Assembly: GCA_964564785.1 (NCBI GenBank)
Contig: CAZMCT010000042.1
Location: 1 to 27,981 of the forward strand
Direction of reading: 5' to 3'
DNA from: CAZMCT01 sp964564785
Lineage (GTDB): Bacteria > Planctomycetota > Phycisphaerae > UBA1845 > Fen-1342
Length of the DNA stretch: 27,981 bases
Shown here: positions 15,701 to 23,472 of the stretch, piece by piece
Position numbering within the stretch: the first letter of the stretch is position 1
How the letters are laid out: every line of letters begins with the position of its first letter
Notes under the pieces: model-generated
What the model was told of the DNA's origin: nothing
The model's database searches: none
The model's input: the letters and a program-made list of their open reading frames with translations, nothing else
Position numbers and translations under genes: made by a program

Positions 15701-17179
15701 CTAAGCCCGCGCCAGCTCCTCCAGCACAGCCGTCAGGTAGCGCCACGACTTCTGCACGCTCCGGACGTACACGCGCTCGTCCGGGCTGTGGGCCCCTTCG
15801 ATGTGCGGCCCGAACGAAACCATGTCCATGCCCGGGATGCGCTCACCGATCAGGCCGCACTCCAACCCGGCATGGATCGCGGTCACCCGCGGCGGAGCGC
15901 CGAACAGCCGTTCGTACACCTGCTTGCACACGCCCAGCGTCGGTGAGTGCACGTTCGGCGCCCAGCCCGGGTACTCCCCGCCCGACTCCACCCGCGCGCC
16001 CGCGAGCTGCGCCACGGCCGCCACTTGCCGGGCCGCCGCGTGCAGCTCGTCCTTCCGCGAACTGCGCGACAGATTGCCGATCACGTACCGCAGCTTGCCA
16101 TCCTCCGCCGCGAACTCCACCGTCGTCATCCCGTTCGACGTCTGCACCAGCCCTGGAATCTCCGGCACCGTCGCCAACACGCCGTGCGGGAGCGCCGCCA
16201 TCGTCGCCAGCAGTCGCTGCGTGTCGGCGGCACTCAGCACGGCCGCGGGCAGCTCCGCGGCCTCGACCGCGATCCGGCAGCCCGGCTCGCCCGCCGCCCG
16301 GGCCTCGGCTTGCACCATTTCGGCTGCGGTCTTCAACGCCGACACCAGTTTGCTCGAGCCGACCACCACCGCAGTCGCTTCACGCGGGATCGCGTTCCGC
16401 TTGCTGCCGCCGACGAACTCCGCCAGCCGCGGGGAACCCTCCGCTGCCCGAAGCGTCTGCACCAGCAGTTTGATGGCGTTGCCGCGGTTCTCGTGAATGT
16501 TGCCGCCCGAGTGCCCGCCGCGCAGGCCGCTCACGCGCACCCGCAGGGCCCGCGCACGCCCGGGCGGCGGCGCGGCCTTGCGCTCGAAGTGCACGGTCGA
16601 ATCCAGCCCGCCGGCGCAGCCGATGTAGAGCGCGTCATCCTCCTCCGAGTCGAGGTTCAGCATCCGCCGCCCGCGCAGGAATTCGGGCTCGAGCACCTTC
16701 GCACCGGTCATCCCCATCTCCTCGTCGGTCGTGCACAGAATCTCGAGCGGCCCGTGCACCACGCCGGGCGCCGTCGCCGCGGCGAACGCGAGCGCCACGC
16801 CGATGCCGTTGTCGGCCCCGAGCGTCGTCCCACGCGCGCGGATGATTTCCTCACCCTGCGAATCGGTGTCGCGGACCAGGTGGATCGGGTCACGCTGAAA
16901 ATCGTGCTCCGTTCCCGCGTTCTTCTCGCACACCATGTCGAGGTGGCCCTGGAGCACGGTCGGCGCGGCCTGCTCGTGACCGGGGGTGGCCGGTACGTCG
17001 ATCACCAGGTTCCCCACCGCGTCCTGGCGGACGCCGAAGTTGTGCTGCTGCGCGAGCTGTCGGACCCGCTCGCGAATCTGCTCCTCGTGCTTGGACGGGC
17101 GCGGGACGGCGGATAGCTCGGCGAAGAACCGCCAGACGGCTTGGGGTTCGAGCCCCTGGATCGCAGTGTCGTGGTGCAT
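15701..17179 (-). CDS. pepD: aminoacyl-histidine dipeptidase (M20 metallopeptidase, PepD-like)
   Basis: The 492-residue protein is a cytoplasmic di-zinc dipeptidase of family M20 that hydrolyses dipeptides such as Xaa-His. Visible metal-site motifs in order are 'QGHLDMVCEK', 'TTLGADNGIG', 'CTTDEEMGM' and, near the end, 'IEGAHSPDERV'. The lid-domain signature 'SGLRGGHSGGNIHENRGNAI' is also typical of PepD. The length is close to the usual 485. I chose ATG 17179 because GGAGGA lies about six bases upstream; the frame continues to 17209 without homology. A TATGAT -10 candidate is at 17205-17210. The gene is convergent with the secreted TPR gene. Confidence 0.92.
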   Translation of the reverse strand: MHHDTAIQGLEPQAVWRFFAELSAVPRPSKHEEQIRERVRQLAQQHNFGVRQDAVGNLVIDVPATPGHEQAAPTVLQGHLDMVCEKNAGTEHDFQRDPIHLVRDTDSQGEEIIRARGTTLGADNGIGVALAFAAATAPGVVHGPLEILCTTDEEMGMTGAKVLEPEFLRGRRMLNLDSEEDDALYIGCAGGLDSTVHFERKAAPPPGRARALRVRVSGLRGGHSGGNIHENRGNAIKLLVQTLRAAEGSPRLAEFVGGSKRNAIPREATAVVVGSSKLVSALKTAAEMVQAEARAAGEPGCRIAVEAAELPAAVLSAADTQRLLATMAALPHGVLATVPEIPGLVQTSNGMTTVEFAAEDGKLRYVIGNLSRSSRKDELHAAARQVAAVAQLAGARVESGGEYPGWAPNVHSPTLGVCKQVYERLFGAPPRVTAIHAGLECGLIGERIPGMDMVSFGPHIEGAHSPDERVYVRSVQKSWRYLTAVLEELARA

Positions 17180-17204
17180 GGCTTCCTCCGGAATGCAGGC
17201 GGGC

Positions 17205-17210
17205 ATCATA
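17205..17210 (-). promoter_or_regulatory. -10 candidate of the dipeptidase gene
   Basis: On the minus strand this reads TATGAT, five of six matches to the -10 consensus, about 26 bases before the ATG at 17179. No good -35 is seen at the expected distance. Confidence 0.3.
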
Positions 17211-17398
17211 CTCGGACGTGCCGGCGGCAGGTAGCCGCGCCTCCGCCCGGGTTTCGCGTGTGACCCCGACGACCACCAGCTTGCCCGTCCGTGAGTGCGG
17301 CACCGGCTATCGGGCGGTCCGGTCGTAAGCCGAGCTCGGGGCGCCCGCGCGGGCGCAGTTGCCGCGGTGTCCCGCGCTCGCGCTTCGGGCGCAAAAGC

Positions 17399-18322
17399 TC
17401 ACGCGCCGAGCAAGTCGGCGAACCAGTCACGCAGCGCCGCGTCATCCCGCACCCGCCGCTCAAAGTCAGCGATGGTCGTGTGGATGGTCGCGCGGTCGAT
17501 CTTCGCGGCCGACGGCTCGTCCGCGGCGCGTCTCAGCGTCAGAGCGCCCCAGACCATCGGCAATCCGCAGAACATCCGCAGTCCCGCCGGCTCCGCGGGC
17601 AGCGCCAGCACGTAGTCGACGCCGCGGGCCAGGCACGTGCGGGCCTCGGCCAACGCGGCGACGCGGTACGCACGCGACTCCGCCACCTCGGGCGCACCGG
17701 GCAGGTAACGCCGTCCGTGGCGGGCGTCGGCGGGCGCGTCTTTGAGGATGTTGACGAGTTGCAGCCCGGTCCCGAGCTCGACCGCGAGCGGGCGCAGCGC
17801 GAGCAGGGCCGGCCGCCTCAGCCAATCCGCCATCAGGGTGCAGAGCATCTCGCCGACCACGCCCGCGACGTAATAGCAGTATTCGCGCAACTCCGCGACG
17901 TTTTCGACCGCGGGATACGGCCGCCCGCGCGCGACGCTGCGATCGAGCAGATGCAGGACCCCCGCGCTCATCGCCCGTGCGCAGTGTGCGATGGCCGCGC
18001 GCTGCAACTCCGGCAGGGCCGCGAGCCGCGCGAACACCTCCGGTGCGTCGCGCAGCAGCGCCGCCTCCGCCGGCGTATCGCCCCGCAGCCGTCCCAAACG
18101 CGCCGCCGCTTCGCACCCGCCGGCCAGCGCCCGTTCCAGGTCCGCCAATGCCGCCCGCCGCTCGCCATCCGCCAGATGCGTGTCATCCTCGAGCGTATCG
18201 ACGATCCGCATCACCAGGTAGGCGAGTCCGACGGGCCCCGCCAGTCCGTCCGGCAGCATGGGGACGACGATTGCATAGGTGCGCGAAACGCCCAGAAGAT
18301 GGTCGGCGATGAAGCGGTCCAC
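17399..18322 (-). CDS. squalene/phytoene synthase family protein
   Basis: The 307-residue protein belongs to the head-to-head prenyl synthases, which join two farnesyl or geranylgeranyl diphosphates via a cyclopropyl intermediate. The first Asp-rich motif is 'DTLEDD' (42-47) and the second is 'NILKDAPAD' (D195, D199). 'REYCYYVAGVVGEML' (146-160) matches the conserved central helix. DTLEDD and the YCYYVAG helix look more like squalene synthase than phytoene synthase, so a hopanoid or sterol precursor role is likely, but no cyclase or HpnC/HpnE gene is in view. It lies downstream of proC in the same direction, with 87 bp between. Confidence 0.85.
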   Translation of the reverse strand: MDRFIADHLLGVSRTYAIVVPMLPDGLAGPVGLAYLVMRIVDTLEDDTHLADGERRAALADLERALAGGCEAAARLGRLRGDTPAEAALLRDAPEVFARLAALPELQRAAIAHCARAMSAGVLHLLDRSVARGRPYPAVENVAELREYCYYVAGVVGEMLCTLMADWLRRPALLALRPLAVELGTGLQLVNILKDAPADARHGRRYLPGAPEVAESRAYRVAALAEARTCLARGVDYVLALPAEPAGLRMFCGLPMVWGALTLRRAADEPSAAKIDRATIHTTIADFERRVRDDAALRDWFADLLGA

Positions 18323-18409
18323 GCCGAAAGTGTAGTAGGAGCCCCGGGTCCGCGGAACGCCGGCCGCGCGCCCTTCCGACGGGGGCCCGCCCCGTGCGCC
18401 GCCCCGCGC

Positions 18410-19237
18410 TCAGGGCTGCTCGCCCCCCAGCTCGCGGCCCCGCCGGAACGCCGCGGCCACGCCCGCGATGATGCCCTCGAACACCTTGTTCTCGCGCATC
18501 GACGCCATCGCCGCCGCCGTCGTGCCACCCGGCGACGTCACCTTCGCCCGCAGCGTCTCCGGCGACTCGCCCGTCTCCAGCATCATCCGGGCCGCCCCCA
18601 GTGCCGTCTGCTTCGCCAGCAGATTCGCGTACTGCGGCGGCAGCCCCACCTGCTTGGCCGCCTCGACCAGCGCCTCGGTGAAGAAGTAGTAATACGCCGG
18701 ACCCGTCCCCGAAACCGCCGTCACAGCGTCCATCAGCCGCTCATCCTCGATGTGCACGCTCTTGCCGCCGGCCTCGAAGATCCGCTGCGCCCGCAGCACG
18801 TCCGCCTCCCGTGCGTGGCGCCCCGCGCACACCCCCGCCATCCCGGCCCCCACGTGCGACGCCAGGTTCGGCATCACCCGCACCACCCGCGCCGCCACGT
18901 GCGGAAAGCTCCGCTCCAGCGCCGCCGTCGAGACGCCCGCCATGATCGACACCACCAGGTGGTCCGGCCGCACCAGATCGGCGAACTCGGCCACCACCTC
19001 CTGGTACTGCTGCGGCTTCACGGCCAGCAGCAGGATGTAGCTTTCCTCTACTAGGTAACGATTGTCCGTGGTGGTCGCGACGCGGAAACGCTGCTCGAAC
19101 ACCTGCCGCCGGTCGGGGTTCGGGTCGCACGCGATGATCCGGTCCTCCAGCAGGACACTGTTACGCAGCACGCCGTGGATGATCCCCTCGGCCGCGTTCC
19201 CCGCCCCGATGACGCCGATCTCAAACTGCGTGGCCAC
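18410..19237 (-). CDS. proC: pyrroline-5-carboxylate reductase
   Basis: ProC performs the last step of proline synthesis, reducing 1-pyrroline-5-carboxylate with NAD(P)H in the cytoplasm. The 275-residue protein has the nucleotide-binding start 'IGVIGAGNAAEGIIHG', 'LLLAVKPQQ', 'VRVMPNLAS', the dimer/active-site segment 'AVSGTGPAYYYFF' and 'VTSPGGTTAAAM', all in the canonical order and at the usual length. It lies 62 bp downstream of the branching-enzyme gene in the same direction, so the two may be cotranscribed. Confidence 0.95.
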   Translation of the reverse strand: MATQFEIGVIGAGNAAEGIIHGVLRNSVLLEDRIIACDPNPDRRQVFEQRFRVATTTDNRYLVEESYILLLAVKPQQYQEVVAEFADLVRPDHLVVSIMAGVSTAALERSFPHVAARVVRVMPNLASHVGAGMAGVCAGRHAREADVLRAQRIFEAGGKSVHIEDERLMDAVTAVSGTGPAYYYFFTEALVEAAKQVGLPPQYANLLAKQTALGAARMMLETGESPETLRAKVTSPGGTTAAAMASMRENKVFEGIIAGVAAAFRRGRELGGEQP

Positions 19238-19299
19238 GTGTCACCTCCCGAGCGGAGCTCGAGCCGCCCGCGTGCTCAGGTTTTCCTCAGTCCAAGGCT

Positions 19300-21339
19300 T
19301 CACGGGTTTGCGAGCAGCACCACCGCCGTCCGTGCGGGCAGGTAAAGCTGGATGCTCTGCCCGCGGTGATCCCACGGCACGGCCTGCCAGTGGTGGACCT
19401 GCCCCGCGGCCAGCAGGCCATGCCCGCCGAAGCGCTGCTCGTCCGTATCCAGCACGTGCCGATAATCGCAGCGTTCCGCCACGCCAACCCGGTAATCCGT
19501 ATACGAACGCTGCGGATGCCAGTTGAAGGCCAGCACGAACGGCCCGCGGCGGGCGATCAGCAGCTTGTGATCCTCGTGCACGTGGAGCTTCTCGATCGGC
19601 CCCAGCCCCAACAGCCCGTGCTCCGCGTCCAGGGCCTGCATCGCCCGGTCGAACGTTCCCAGCGCGTGGTAGCGCAGCTCGGGGTTGTCCACGAGCGACC
19701 ACTGCCGCCGGGCGTACTTGTACGAGAACCGGTTGCCCTCCCGCGGAAAGTCGATCCACTCCGGGTGACCGAATTCGTTCCCCATGAAGCTCAGCCACGC
19801 CTCGCCCCCCAGCGCGAACGTCACCAGGCGGATCATCTTGTGCAGCGCGATCCCGCGCTCGATCACCAGGTGCCGGGCGCTGCGCGTCATGTGCCAGTAG
19901 ATGTCCGCGTCCATCAGCCACATCGCAATCGTCTTGTCGCCCACCAGCGCCTGATCGTGGCTCTCCGCGTACGCGACGTGCTTTTCTCCCGCCCGGCGGT
20001 TCACCAGCACATGGTACAGCTCGTCCATGTGCCACTGCTCGTCCCGCCGCTCCTTGAGCACCTTGATCCAGTAGTCCGGAATCCCCATCGCCAGCCGGTA
20101 GTCGAATCCCAGCCCACCCTCCGCCAGCGGCCGCGCCAGCCCCACCATCCCCGAGACGTCCTCGGCCACCACGATCGCCCCCGGCCGCACCGCGTGCGCC
20201 AGTTCGTTCGCCAGTTGCAGGTACGTGACCGCGTCCTCGTCCACGTGCGGCGGGAAGTAGTCGGCGTAACTGCTGAACGGTCGCCCCAGCCCGTGATCCA
20301 GGTACATCATGCTCGTCACGCCGTCAATCCGAAAACCGTCGAAGCGGTATTCCTCGAGCCAGAACCGCACGTTCGACAGCAGGAACCGCAGCACCTCCAA
20401 CTTGCCGTAGTCGAACAGCAGCGAGTCCCAGGCCGGGTGCTGCCCGCGCCCGCCCGCATGAAAGTACTGGTACTCCGTCCCGTCGAAGAGGTTCAGCCCT
20501 TCGTTCAGGTTCTTCACCGCGTGGCTGTGCACCAGGTCCAGCAGGACCACCAGGCCCAGCCCGTGGGCCGTGTCGATCAGCTCTTTCAGCTCCTCCGGCG
20601 TCCCGAACCGGCTGCTGGCCGCGAAGAAGCTGCTCACCTGGTACCCGAACGAACCGTAGTACGGGTGCTCCTGGATCGCCATGAGCTGCACGGCGTTGTA
20701 CCCGCCGGCCGCGATCCGCGGCAGCACATCCCGGGTGAACTCCGCGTAGGTCCCGACGCGCTCCTCCTCGGTCGCCATTCCCACGTGGGCTTCATAAATC
20801 CGCAGATTGCCGGTCCGCTCCGGCGGTGCGTGGCGCCACACGTACGGCTCCGGCGGAGCCCAGTACTGGCCGGCGAAATCGAGCGTTTGCGGGTCGCACA
20901 CCGCCCGCCGGATGTAGGCCGGCACGCGGTCGCGCGGCCCGATCGCGCTGTGAACATGGACCTTCACCCGCCCGCCGTGCGTCAGCCTACCCGCATACTG
21001 CTCATCCGGCAGGAATCTCTCCCATACGCCGCCCTCGCCCCGGAACAGCGGCAACCCGCAGCGGTCCCACCCGTTGAAGTCGCCCGTCAGCGACATCGCG
21101 ATCGCCCCAGGCGCCCACTCCCGGAACCACACCCCCGGTTTGCCCGCGTGCTCCCCGCGCTGGAACCCGAAATACTCGTGTGCCCGGCTGAACGCATCGA
21201 GCGAGCCGGCCGCCTCCGCGATCCGCGCCCGCGCCTGTTGATAACGTGCGAACCGATGCCGCAGCGCCTCCGCGTACGGCTCCAGCCACGGATCCGCGGC
21301 GATCAACCCCGTCCCATCGTGCGACACCGAGTGGCCCAT
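19300..21339 (-). CDS. glgB: 1,4-alpha-glucan branching enzyme, eukaryote-like (GH13_8)
   Basis: This enzyme makes alpha-1,6 branches in glycogen. The 679-residue protein has an N-terminal CBM48-type domain ('WFREWAPGAIAMSLTGDFNGW'), a GH13 barrel and an all-beta C-terminal domain. Catalytic residues visible are Asp339 ('DGFRIDGV'), Glu393 ('VVAEDVSG') and Asp462 ('AESHDQALVGDKT'). The motifs 'DGFRIDGVTSMMY' and 'HDQALVGDKTIAMWLMD' are those of the eukaryotic-type subfamily GH13_8, not the longer bacterial GH13_9 GlgB. GGAAG lies four bases before the ATG. A candidate promoter with repeat sequences lies at 21398-21427. Confidence 0.93.
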   Translation of the reverse strand: MGHSVSHDGTGLIAADPWLEPYAEALRHRFARYQQARARIAEAAGSLDAFSRAHEYFGFQRGEHAGKPGVWFREWAPGAIAMSLTGDFNGWDRCGLPLFRGEGGVWERFLPDEQYAGRLTHGGRVKVHVHSAIGPRDRVPAYIRRAVCDPQTLDFAGQYWAPPEPYVWRHAPPERTGNLRIYEAHVGMATEEERVGTYAEFTRDVLPRIAAGGYNAVQLMAIQEHPYYGSFGYQVSSFFAASSRFGTPEELKELIDTAHGLGLVVLLDLVHSHAVKNLNEGLNLFDGTEYQYFHAGGRGQHPAWDSLLFDYGKLEVLRFLLSNVRFWLEEYRFDGFRIDGVTSMMYLDHGLGRPFSSYADYFPPHVDEDAVTYLQLANELAHAVRPGAIVVAEDVSGMVGLARPLAEGGLGFDYRLAMGIPDYWIKVLKERRDEQWHMDELYHVLVNRRAGEKHVAYAESHDQALVGDKTIAMWLMDADIYWHMTRSARHLVIERGIALHKMIRLVTFALGGEAWLSFMGNEFGHPEWIDFPREGNRFSYKYARRQWSLVDNPELRYHALGTFDRAMQALDAEHGLLGLGPIEKLHVHEDHKLLIARRGPFVLAFNWHPQRSYTDYRVGVAERCDYRHVLDTDEQRFGGHGLLAAGQVHHWQAVPWDHRGQSIQLYLPARTAVVLLANP

Positions 21340-21397
21340 GCGACTTCCGAACCGGGAGCGAGCGGCGAACAGCGCGGCACGCCTTTTTGCCTCCCCG

Positions 21398-21427
21398 ATC
21401 CTAACTCGCGAGTCGCCACTCGCAAGT
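21398..21427 (-). promoter_or_regulatory. glgB promoter candidate overlapped by a duplicated 10-bp site
   Basis: On the minus strand TTGCGA (21425-21420) and TAGGAT (21403-21398) are 16 bp apart and would give a leader of about 52 bases. Two near-identical 10-mers, ACTTGCGAGT over the -35 and ACTCGCGAGT in the spacer, are separated by 4 bp. The second is a perfect palindrome. This is the layout of a tandem operator for a repressor, but the regulator is unknown. Confidence 0.45.
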
Positions 21428-21550
21428 AGCGGGTCGCCCGCGGCACGCGCCGGGTGTCGTCCCGAGAGGGTTGCCCCGCTGATCCACGCGCGGTCCGGCT
21501 ACGAAGGAAACGCCTACCCGAACGGGCACCATACGCGCCGCGCGCCACGC

Positions 21551-21556
21551 TACAAT
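21551..21556 (+). promoter_or_regulatory. -10 candidate of the dioxygenase gene
   Basis: TACAAT matches the -10 consensus at five of six positions and lies 23 bp before the ATG at 21580, leaving room for a short leader containing the GGAGG ribosome-binding site at 21568-21572. The -35 region is weak. Confidence 0.4.
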
Positions 21557-21579
21557 CCTCGACGTCCGGAGGAAAACCG

Positions 21580-22323
21580 ATGATCACGCCCGACAACGTC
21601 CAGCAGTATCGCCAAGACGGTTACACCGTCTGCCGCCAGGTGCTCGAGCCCGCCCGCCTGCGCGAGATGACCGCCTACATCGACGGTTTCATCGCCGAGA
21701 TGTCGCAGATCATGCGGCCGGAGCATCTCGACAAGCCGCACGTGTGGGACCGCCGCTTCCTCGAGTTCTGCACCACCCCCGCGCTGCTCGATCACGTCGA
21801 GGCCCTCATCGGTCCCGACATCGTGCTCTTCAGCAGCCACCTCATCTGCAAGGCCAAGGGCGACGGCCTGGCGGTGCCCTGGCACCAGGACGCCATCTAC
21901 TGGGATCTCGAACCCGTGGACGTCGTCACGCTTTGGCTCGCGATCGACGAGTCCACCGTCGAGAACGGTTGCATGCGCGTCGTGCCCGGCACGCACACCC
22001 GCGGGGCCCTCGAGCACGTTCAGGAGAAGGACCCGGCCGGCCTGGTTCTCGACCGCGGCCTGAAACCCGAGTTCGTCGACGAGTCCCGCGCGGTGAACAT
22101 CGAGCTCCGCCCCGGTGACTGCTCTTTCCACGCCCCCTACATCATCCACGGCTCAACGCCCAACCGCTCACCGAAGCGCCGCTGCGGCTACACCATGCGC
22201 TTCATGCCGGCCACCACGAAGATGCTCCGCAACGGCCCCCTGTCGAAGTGGTTCGCCAACCACCCCCTCTTCCTGCTCCGTGGCCGCGACGCCCGCCGCA
22301 ACAACGTCTACGCCAACGTCTGA
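21580..22323 (+). CDS. phytanoyl-CoA dioxygenase (PhyH) family protein
   Basis: The 247-residue protein is a member of the PhyH Fe(II)/2-oxoglutarate oxygenases, which hydroxylate small molecules. The iron ligands appear to be His102 and Asp104 in 'WHQDAIYW' and His190 in 'IIHGSTPNRS'; an Arg (200 or 201) ten residues later would bind 2-oxoglutarate. 'WLAIDESTVENGCMRVVPGTH' is a strongly conserved family segment. ATG 21580 follows GGAGG at a good distance; the frame is open from 21454 without homology. The natural substrate cannot be inferred from the neighbours. Confidence 0.9.
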   Translation: MITPDNVQQYRQDGYTVCRQVLEPARLREMTAYIDGFIAEMSQIMRPEHLDKPHVWDRRFLEFCTTPALLDHVEALIGPDIVLFSSHLICKAKGDGLAVPWHQDAIYWDLEPVDVVTLWLAIDESTVENGCMRVVPGTHTRGALEHVQEKDPAGLVLDRGLKPEFVDESRAVNIELRPGDCSFHAPYIIHGSTPNRSPKRRCGYTMRFMPATTKMLRNGPLSKWFANHPLFLLRGRDARRNNVYANV

Positions 22324-22336
22324 TGCGCGACCGGGT

Positions 22337-22375
22337 GATCGGCTTTCGGCCGATCCGCTCACGGCCCTGGGCCGT
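22337..22375. terminator. two hairpins after the dioxygenase gene
   Basis: GATCGGC/GCCGATC (22337-22355) forms a 7-bp stem with loop TTTCG, 14 bp past the stop codon. ACGGCC/GGCCGT (22361-22375) forms a second stem with a 3-base loop. They lie between convergent genes and could act in both directions, but no U-tract is present. Confidence 0.4.
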
Positions 22376-22415
22376 CGCCGTGTCGGCGTTGCGGCCGCGG
22401 CCCGCCCCCGGCCGC

Positions 22416-22679
22416 TCACCGCCGCACCCGCAGCCAGCCCGCCCGCAGTCGATCGCGCAGCCACTCCGAGATACGCAGCCCCATGCCCCGCGTCTGCGTC
22501 CGCCAATCGCGCGCCGCCACATCCTCCGGCCGCACGCGCACCGGCCGCCACGCGGCGACCCAGCTCAGCCCCCGCCACACCGCCCCGAGCCACGCCCGCC
22601 GGCTCAGCGCTGCGCGGCCCGGCGTACGTCGCGGAGCACCTCTTCCGCCGAACGGGATGGGATCGCGCTGCTGCTCCAT
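22416..22679 (-). CDS. small Trp/Arg-rich protein, unknown
   Basis: An 87-codon frame overlaps the 3' end of the upstream leftward gene by 76 bp. Beyond that overlap (below 22604) the codons are almost all G/C-ending and the protein is Trp- and Arg-rich with amphipathic character, for example 'RRAWLGAVWRGLSWVAAWRP' and 'GLRISEWLRDRLRAGWLRV'. This does not look like random shadow sequence. The start is uncertain: ATG 22679 lies inside the upstream gene, and a CTG overlapping that gene's TGA at 22604-22607 is another option. No family is recognised. A small basic membrane- or nucleic-acid-associated protein is possible. Confidence 0.4.
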   Translation of the reverse strand: MEQQRDPIPFGGRGAPRRTPGRAALSRRAWLGAVWRGLSWVAAWRPVRVRPEDVAARDWRTQTRGMGLRISEWLRDRLRAGWLRVRR

Positions 22680-23197
22680 AGCTGCCGCCGATCGAGGAGC
22701 GTCTTGCTCTCGACCTGGTAATTCGTCACATGGCTGATCCCCCCTTCCACCGTGTCGCCACCCCAGTATCGAGCGGCCCAAAGCCACGCGGCCATCTCCT
22801 CCTCGTACTCCGCCGGGTACACGAGCGCTGTCACATACCGCGGAATCTCGGGTACCGCGCCGCGGTCCGCCAGGTGCACGAACGCCCGGCACGGCGGCGC
22901 GACGCGCTGCCCGATCTCGACCAGCGCTTCGAAGTCCGCCCGCGCCTCCGCCAGCTCGCGGCGATAAAAGAACATCCCGCTCTCAAACTGGAAGCGCTCC
23001 GGCGCGACCCCGCGCAGTTCCATCCGCCCATCCGGCCAGGCCCGCACGATCTTGTACACCCTGCCGCCGCGGTACGCCTCGCTCTCCAGTAGCACCGCGA
23101 TTTCCTCCGCCGTGTACCCCACGGCCGTCCACTCCCCAAAATCAAAAACATACAACCCCTGGTAGTGCGGCGGGTCGGCGATCTGAGGCAGTCTCAT
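22604..23197 (-). CDS. conserved-looking hypothetical protein
   Basis: I do not recognise this 197-residue protein. It is well-formed globular sequence, not repetitive, with an N-terminal half containing 'YQGLYVFDFGEWTAVGYTAEEIAVLLES' and a Trp/Tyr-rich second half with 'AWLWAARYWGGDTVEGGISHV'. No signal peptide or membrane helix was seen. The frame stays open to 23449, but I place the start at ATG 23197, where protein-like sequence begins; its ribosome-binding site is weak. A TATAAT on this strand at 23263-23258 would give a 54-base leader. Confidence 0.7.
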   Translation of the reverse strand: MRLPQIADPPHYQGLYVFDFGEWTAVGYTAEEIAVLLESEAYRGGRVYKIVRAWPDGRMELRGVAPERFQFESGMFFYRRELAEARADFEALVEIGQRVAPPCRAFVHLADRGAVPEIPRYVTALVYPAEYEEEMAAWLWAARYWGGDTVEGGISHVTNYQVESKTLLDRRQLWSSSAIPSRSAEEVLRDVRRAAQR

Positions 23198-23257
23198 GCT
23201 TGCGCTCGCGTGTTGCGACCGTGCCGGGCCCCCTGTGTGGGCCAGCGGCAACACTGC

Positions 23258-23263
23258 ATTATA
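23258..23263 (-). promoter_or_regulatory. -10 box for the hypothetical gene
   Basis: On the minus strand this is a perfect TATAAT, 60 bp before the ATG at 23197. No good -35 is visible at the usual distance. Confidence 0.35.
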
Positions 23264-23309
23264 CGGCCTCCACCCGCCCGGCGGGTCTCGCGCCGGCCCC
23301 CGGCCGCGG

Positions 23310-23396
23310 GTTGACAAACGGGGCCGGCTCCGCGCCGACTCACCATCGCGGCAGCGGCGACAGCCACTCCCCCGGTGCCTGTCTCCTTGTTCAAAC
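23310..23396. repeat. 87-bp hairpin-forming intergenic repeat, copy B
   Basis: This segment matches 15609-15694 in the same orientation. Its ends can also pair, with different bases: GTTGACAA and GGGG on the left against CTCC, TTG and TTCAAAC on the right. The left arm changed from GAGAG to CAAAC and the right arm from CTCTTTT to CTTGTT, so pairing is kept despite substitutions. It lies between divergent genes, 77 bp upstream of the EamA gene start. Confidence 0.7.
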
Positions 23397-23435
23397 GCTT
23401 TTTCAACCCGATCGCGGTTCGCACTCCCAGCTCGC

Positions 23436-23466
23436 TTGGACCGTGGCACCGGCGCCGGGGTATAAC
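23436..23466 (+). promoter_or_regulatory. promoter of the EamA transporter gene, probably leaderless
   Basis: TATAAC (23461-23466) ends only six bases before the ATG at 23473, so transcription would begin at or beside the start codon. TTGGAC (23436-23441) is a possible -35 with a slightly long 19-bp spacer. No ribosome-binding site is present. Confidence 0.42.
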
Positions 23467-23472
23467 CGCCGC

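Larger units (their letters stand above)
21340..21579. other. 240-bp divergent region between glgB and dioxygenase genes
   Basis: No gene is recognised here. It holds the glgB promoter candidate with two copies of a 10-bp repeat (21398-21427) and the -10 candidate TACAAT of the dioxygenase gene (21551-21556). Confidence 0.5.

Noticed and set aside
17291..19054. A 587-codon frame on the plus strand
   Set aside because: It is antisense to the synthase and proC genes, both of which have clear catalytic motifs; its sequence is Arg/His/Gln-rich shadow.
19366..21429. A 687-codon frame on the plus strand
   Set aside because: It is antisense to the branching enzyme, whose catalytic residues are all visible.
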